Of a stretch of 8,415 nt of DNA, positions 7,301 to 8,415 are shown piece after piece (the stretch's first letter is position 1; each line of letters starts with the position of its first letter). The DNA is taken from assembly GCA_003157315.1 (NCBI GenBank), contig PMJE01000481.1:2161-10575 (forward strand). Direction: 5' to 3'. The translations under genes and the position numbers were made by a program. The notes under the pieces were generated by a model. That model saw only the letters and a program-made list of their open reading frames with translations. It ran no database searches and was not told where the DNA came from. The stretch comes from Myxococcales bacterium (GTDB lineage: Bacteria > Myxococcota > Polyangia > Fen-1088).

Positions 7301-8113
7301 ATGCGCATCACGACCGATTGGATTTGTCACGACGGTCGCCTCGGGTATCTCGCGTGGCCCGAGCGCGCGGCCACGCCCCTTCCCGCGGTCTTGGTCATCC
7401 AAGAGATATGGGGCGTCGATGCCCACATCCAGGACGTCACCGTCCGGCTCGCCAGCGCGGGCTACGCGGCATTCGCCCTCGATCTGTACGCCACAAACGG
7501 CCGGCGGCCTGAGTCGATGACGGTCGAGCGCATTGCCGAGGTTCAGGCGTTCATGAACACCCTGCCACGGACCACCTGGACGAATCCTGCGGAGCGCGAT
7601 GTTGAGCTGGCGAAGCTATCGGAGCCCCTGCGTACGCGAATCAACGAAACCCACAAGGCGCTGTTCGCCGGAATCGAGTCTCTCGACCGGTTTGTGCCGC
7701 CTCTCGTGGCCACAACGTGCTACCTGCGCCAGAGCTGCCCTGTCTCCCGAGGTCAGAAGGTAGCCTGCGTTGGCTTTTGTATGGGAGGCGGGCTATCGGC
7801 GCTGCTGGCCTGCAACGACCCGGAACTTTCGGGCGCGGCGGTCTTTTACGGCAACGCTCCTCCTGCGGATCTCGTGCCGAGGATTGCTTGCCCGGTGATC
7901 GGCTTCTACGGTGGCCTCGATCAACGAATCAACGCAGGCATCCCGGCGTTCGCCGAGGCAATGAGAGCTGCGGGGAAGCGCTTCGAGCACCGGATCTACG
8001 AGGGAGCGCCGCATGCCTTCTTCAACGATACGCGACCCAGCTATGAGGTGCGTGCGGCCCGCGCTTCCTTCGCACGCCTGCTCGAATTTCTGCAAGGGAC
8101 CACCGGCACCTGA
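7301..8113 (+). CDS. Dienelactone hydrolase family alpha/beta hydrolase
   Basis: This is a cytoplasmic alpha/beta hydrolase of the dienelactone hydrolase (carboxymethylenebutenolidase) family, whose founding members open the lactone ring in chlorocatechol breakdown. The protein has 270 residues. The catalytic triad is visible: Cys160 in GFCMGG, Asp207 in YGGLDQR and His238 in GAPHAFFND. Glu35 in VIQEIWGV matches the conserved glutamate that interacts with the nucleophile. Compared with the 236-residue Pseudomonas enzyme there are about 35 extra residues between the early core and the nucleophile (roughly 80-145), as in a longer subfamily I recall. The real substrate may therefore differ. The start ATG has GGAGA 5 nt upstream; the frame is open further upstream into tetR, but that part is not coding. 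It is transcribed divergently from tetR, which suggests shared control. Confidence 0.92.
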   Translation: MRITTDWICHDGRLGYLAWPERAATPLPAVLVIQEIWGVDAHIQDVTVRLASAGYAAFALDLYATNGRRPESMTVERIAEVQAFMNTLPRTTWTNPAERDVELAKLSEPLRTRINETHKALFAGIESLDRFVPPLVATTCYLRQSCPVSRGQKVACVGFCMGGGLSALLACNDPELSGAAVFYGNAPPADLVPRIACPVIGFYGGLDQRINAGIPAFAEAMRAAGKRFEHRIYEGAPHAFFNDTRPSYEVRAARASFARLLEFLQGTTGT

Positions 8114-8125
8114 ACCTAGGAAAGT

Positions 8126-8297
8126 GCCGCGCCCGCCATCCTCGACGGTTTCTACCTGGGCGAGGAAACCGGCACCGCGGTTGCGAACGTCCTGTTCGGC
8201 GACGCCAATCCCGCCGGCCGTTTGCCCTGGACCGTGCCGCGTTCGAGCGGCGCCGTGCCCGCCTATTACAACCACAAGCCTTCCGCCACGCGCGCCA
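8126..8297 (+). pseudogene. Internal relic of a GH3 beta-glucosidase (C-terminal domain)
   Basis: Reading from 8126 in the +2 frame gives AILDGFYLGEETGTAVANV, then LFGDANPAGRLPWTVPRS, then PAYYNHKPSA. This matches the conserved core of the GH3 C-terminal domain (usual pattern: GQEGG, AIADVLFGD, NPSGRLP, YYNHKP). The match begins about 12 nt behind the hydrolase stop codon, with an in-frame TAG at 8117-8119 just before it, and fades after about 8297. No start, no catalytic N-terminal domain and no downstream GH3 sequence is present, so only about 57 codons of a 700-900-residue protein remain. The frame has not decayed, which points to a fairly recent deletion or rearrangement. It cannot be a working enzyme. 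Confidence 0.75.
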
Positions 8298-8311
8298 TCA
8301 GAACCCGGATC

Positions 8312-8415
8312 TCAGAACGCGATGAAGAGTTCTGTTCCCACTGGAGTCGATTGGCCTTCGATGGAGGTGAACACGTTCCTGCCGAAGTAGAAAGGCAGCC
8401 CCCAGTCGAAATACG
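8312..8415 (-). CDS. C-terminal end of a DUF3443-like protein, 5' part outside window
   Basis: On the minus strand the last 33 codons before the TGA at 8312-8314 read FDWGLPFYFGRNVFTSIEGQ and onward to ELFIAF. This resembles the C-terminus of the DUF3443 family of uncharacterised, probably secreted bacterial proteins of about 400 residues, which I recall as ending FDWGLPFFFGRTVFTAIEG followed by an aromatic-rich tail. Only the tail is visible, so the assignment rests on one motif. The gene converges on the hydrolase, and its stop lies about 15 bp from the end of the GH3 relic. Function is unknown. Confidence 0.65.
   Translation of the reverse strand, partial: YFDWGLPFYFGRNVFTSIEGQSTPVGTELFIAF

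Noticed and set aside
8298..8318. Direct repeat TCAGAAC at 8298-8304 and 8312-8318, a possible target-site duplication
   Set aside because: Seven bases repeated at a 14-base distance is too short, and no mobile element lies between the copies. One copy contains the stop codon of the DUF3443-like gene.

Overview
The window is GC-rich DNA from a Gram-negative bacterium. It encodes an outer-membrane efflux channel with a signal peptide, a periplasmic adaptor and a DUF3443-type protein end. That combination fits a high-GC member of Pseudomonadota or a related group (Myxococcota and Acidobacteriota are alternatives). Nothing in the sequence fixes the genus.

Layout, left to right: (1) 1-914, minus: most of an ABC-2/DrrA-type export ATPase, cut by the left edge. 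(2) 966-2234, minus: an anaerobic sulfatase-maturase-type radical SAM/SPASM enzyme with a C-terminal SEC-C zinc motif. (3) 2286-3887, minus: a 14-helix EmrB/QacA-type (DHA2) drug:proton antiporter. (4) 3899-5182, minus: a TolC-type outer-membrane channel. (5) 5186-6514, minus: an EmrA/HlyD-type adaptor. (6) 6569-7213, minus: a TetR-family repressor. (7) 7214-7300: an 87-bp divergent promoter region with an operator-like inverted repeat. (8) 7301-8113, plus: a dienelactone-hydrolase-family enzyme. (9) about 8126-8297, plus: a relic of a GH3 beta-glucosidase. (10) 8312-8415, minus: the C-terminus of a DUF3443-like protein, cut by the right edge.

The core is a self-contained tripartite drug or aromatic-compound efflux system (adaptor, outer-membrane channel, inner-membrane antiporter). 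Its TetR regulator is the first gene of the run, and a divergent hydrolase shares the control region. Adaptor, channel and antiporter are tightly coupled: a 3-bp gap, then a short overlap or a gap of about 11 bp, depending on the antiporter start. The maturase and the ABC ATPase follow in the same direction after gaps of about 50 bp. They may be read-through cargo of the same transcript or an independent module. No sulfatase is present.

Most of the window is well explained by known families. The parts most worth a second look are the shared operator between tetR and the hydrolase, the GH3 relic directly behind the hydrolase stop codon, the 8-bp inverted repeat across the tetR stop codon, and the maturase without a visible substrate. 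I did not find strong evidence for a wholly new system. No tRNA, rRNA, CRISPR array or insertion sequence was seen.
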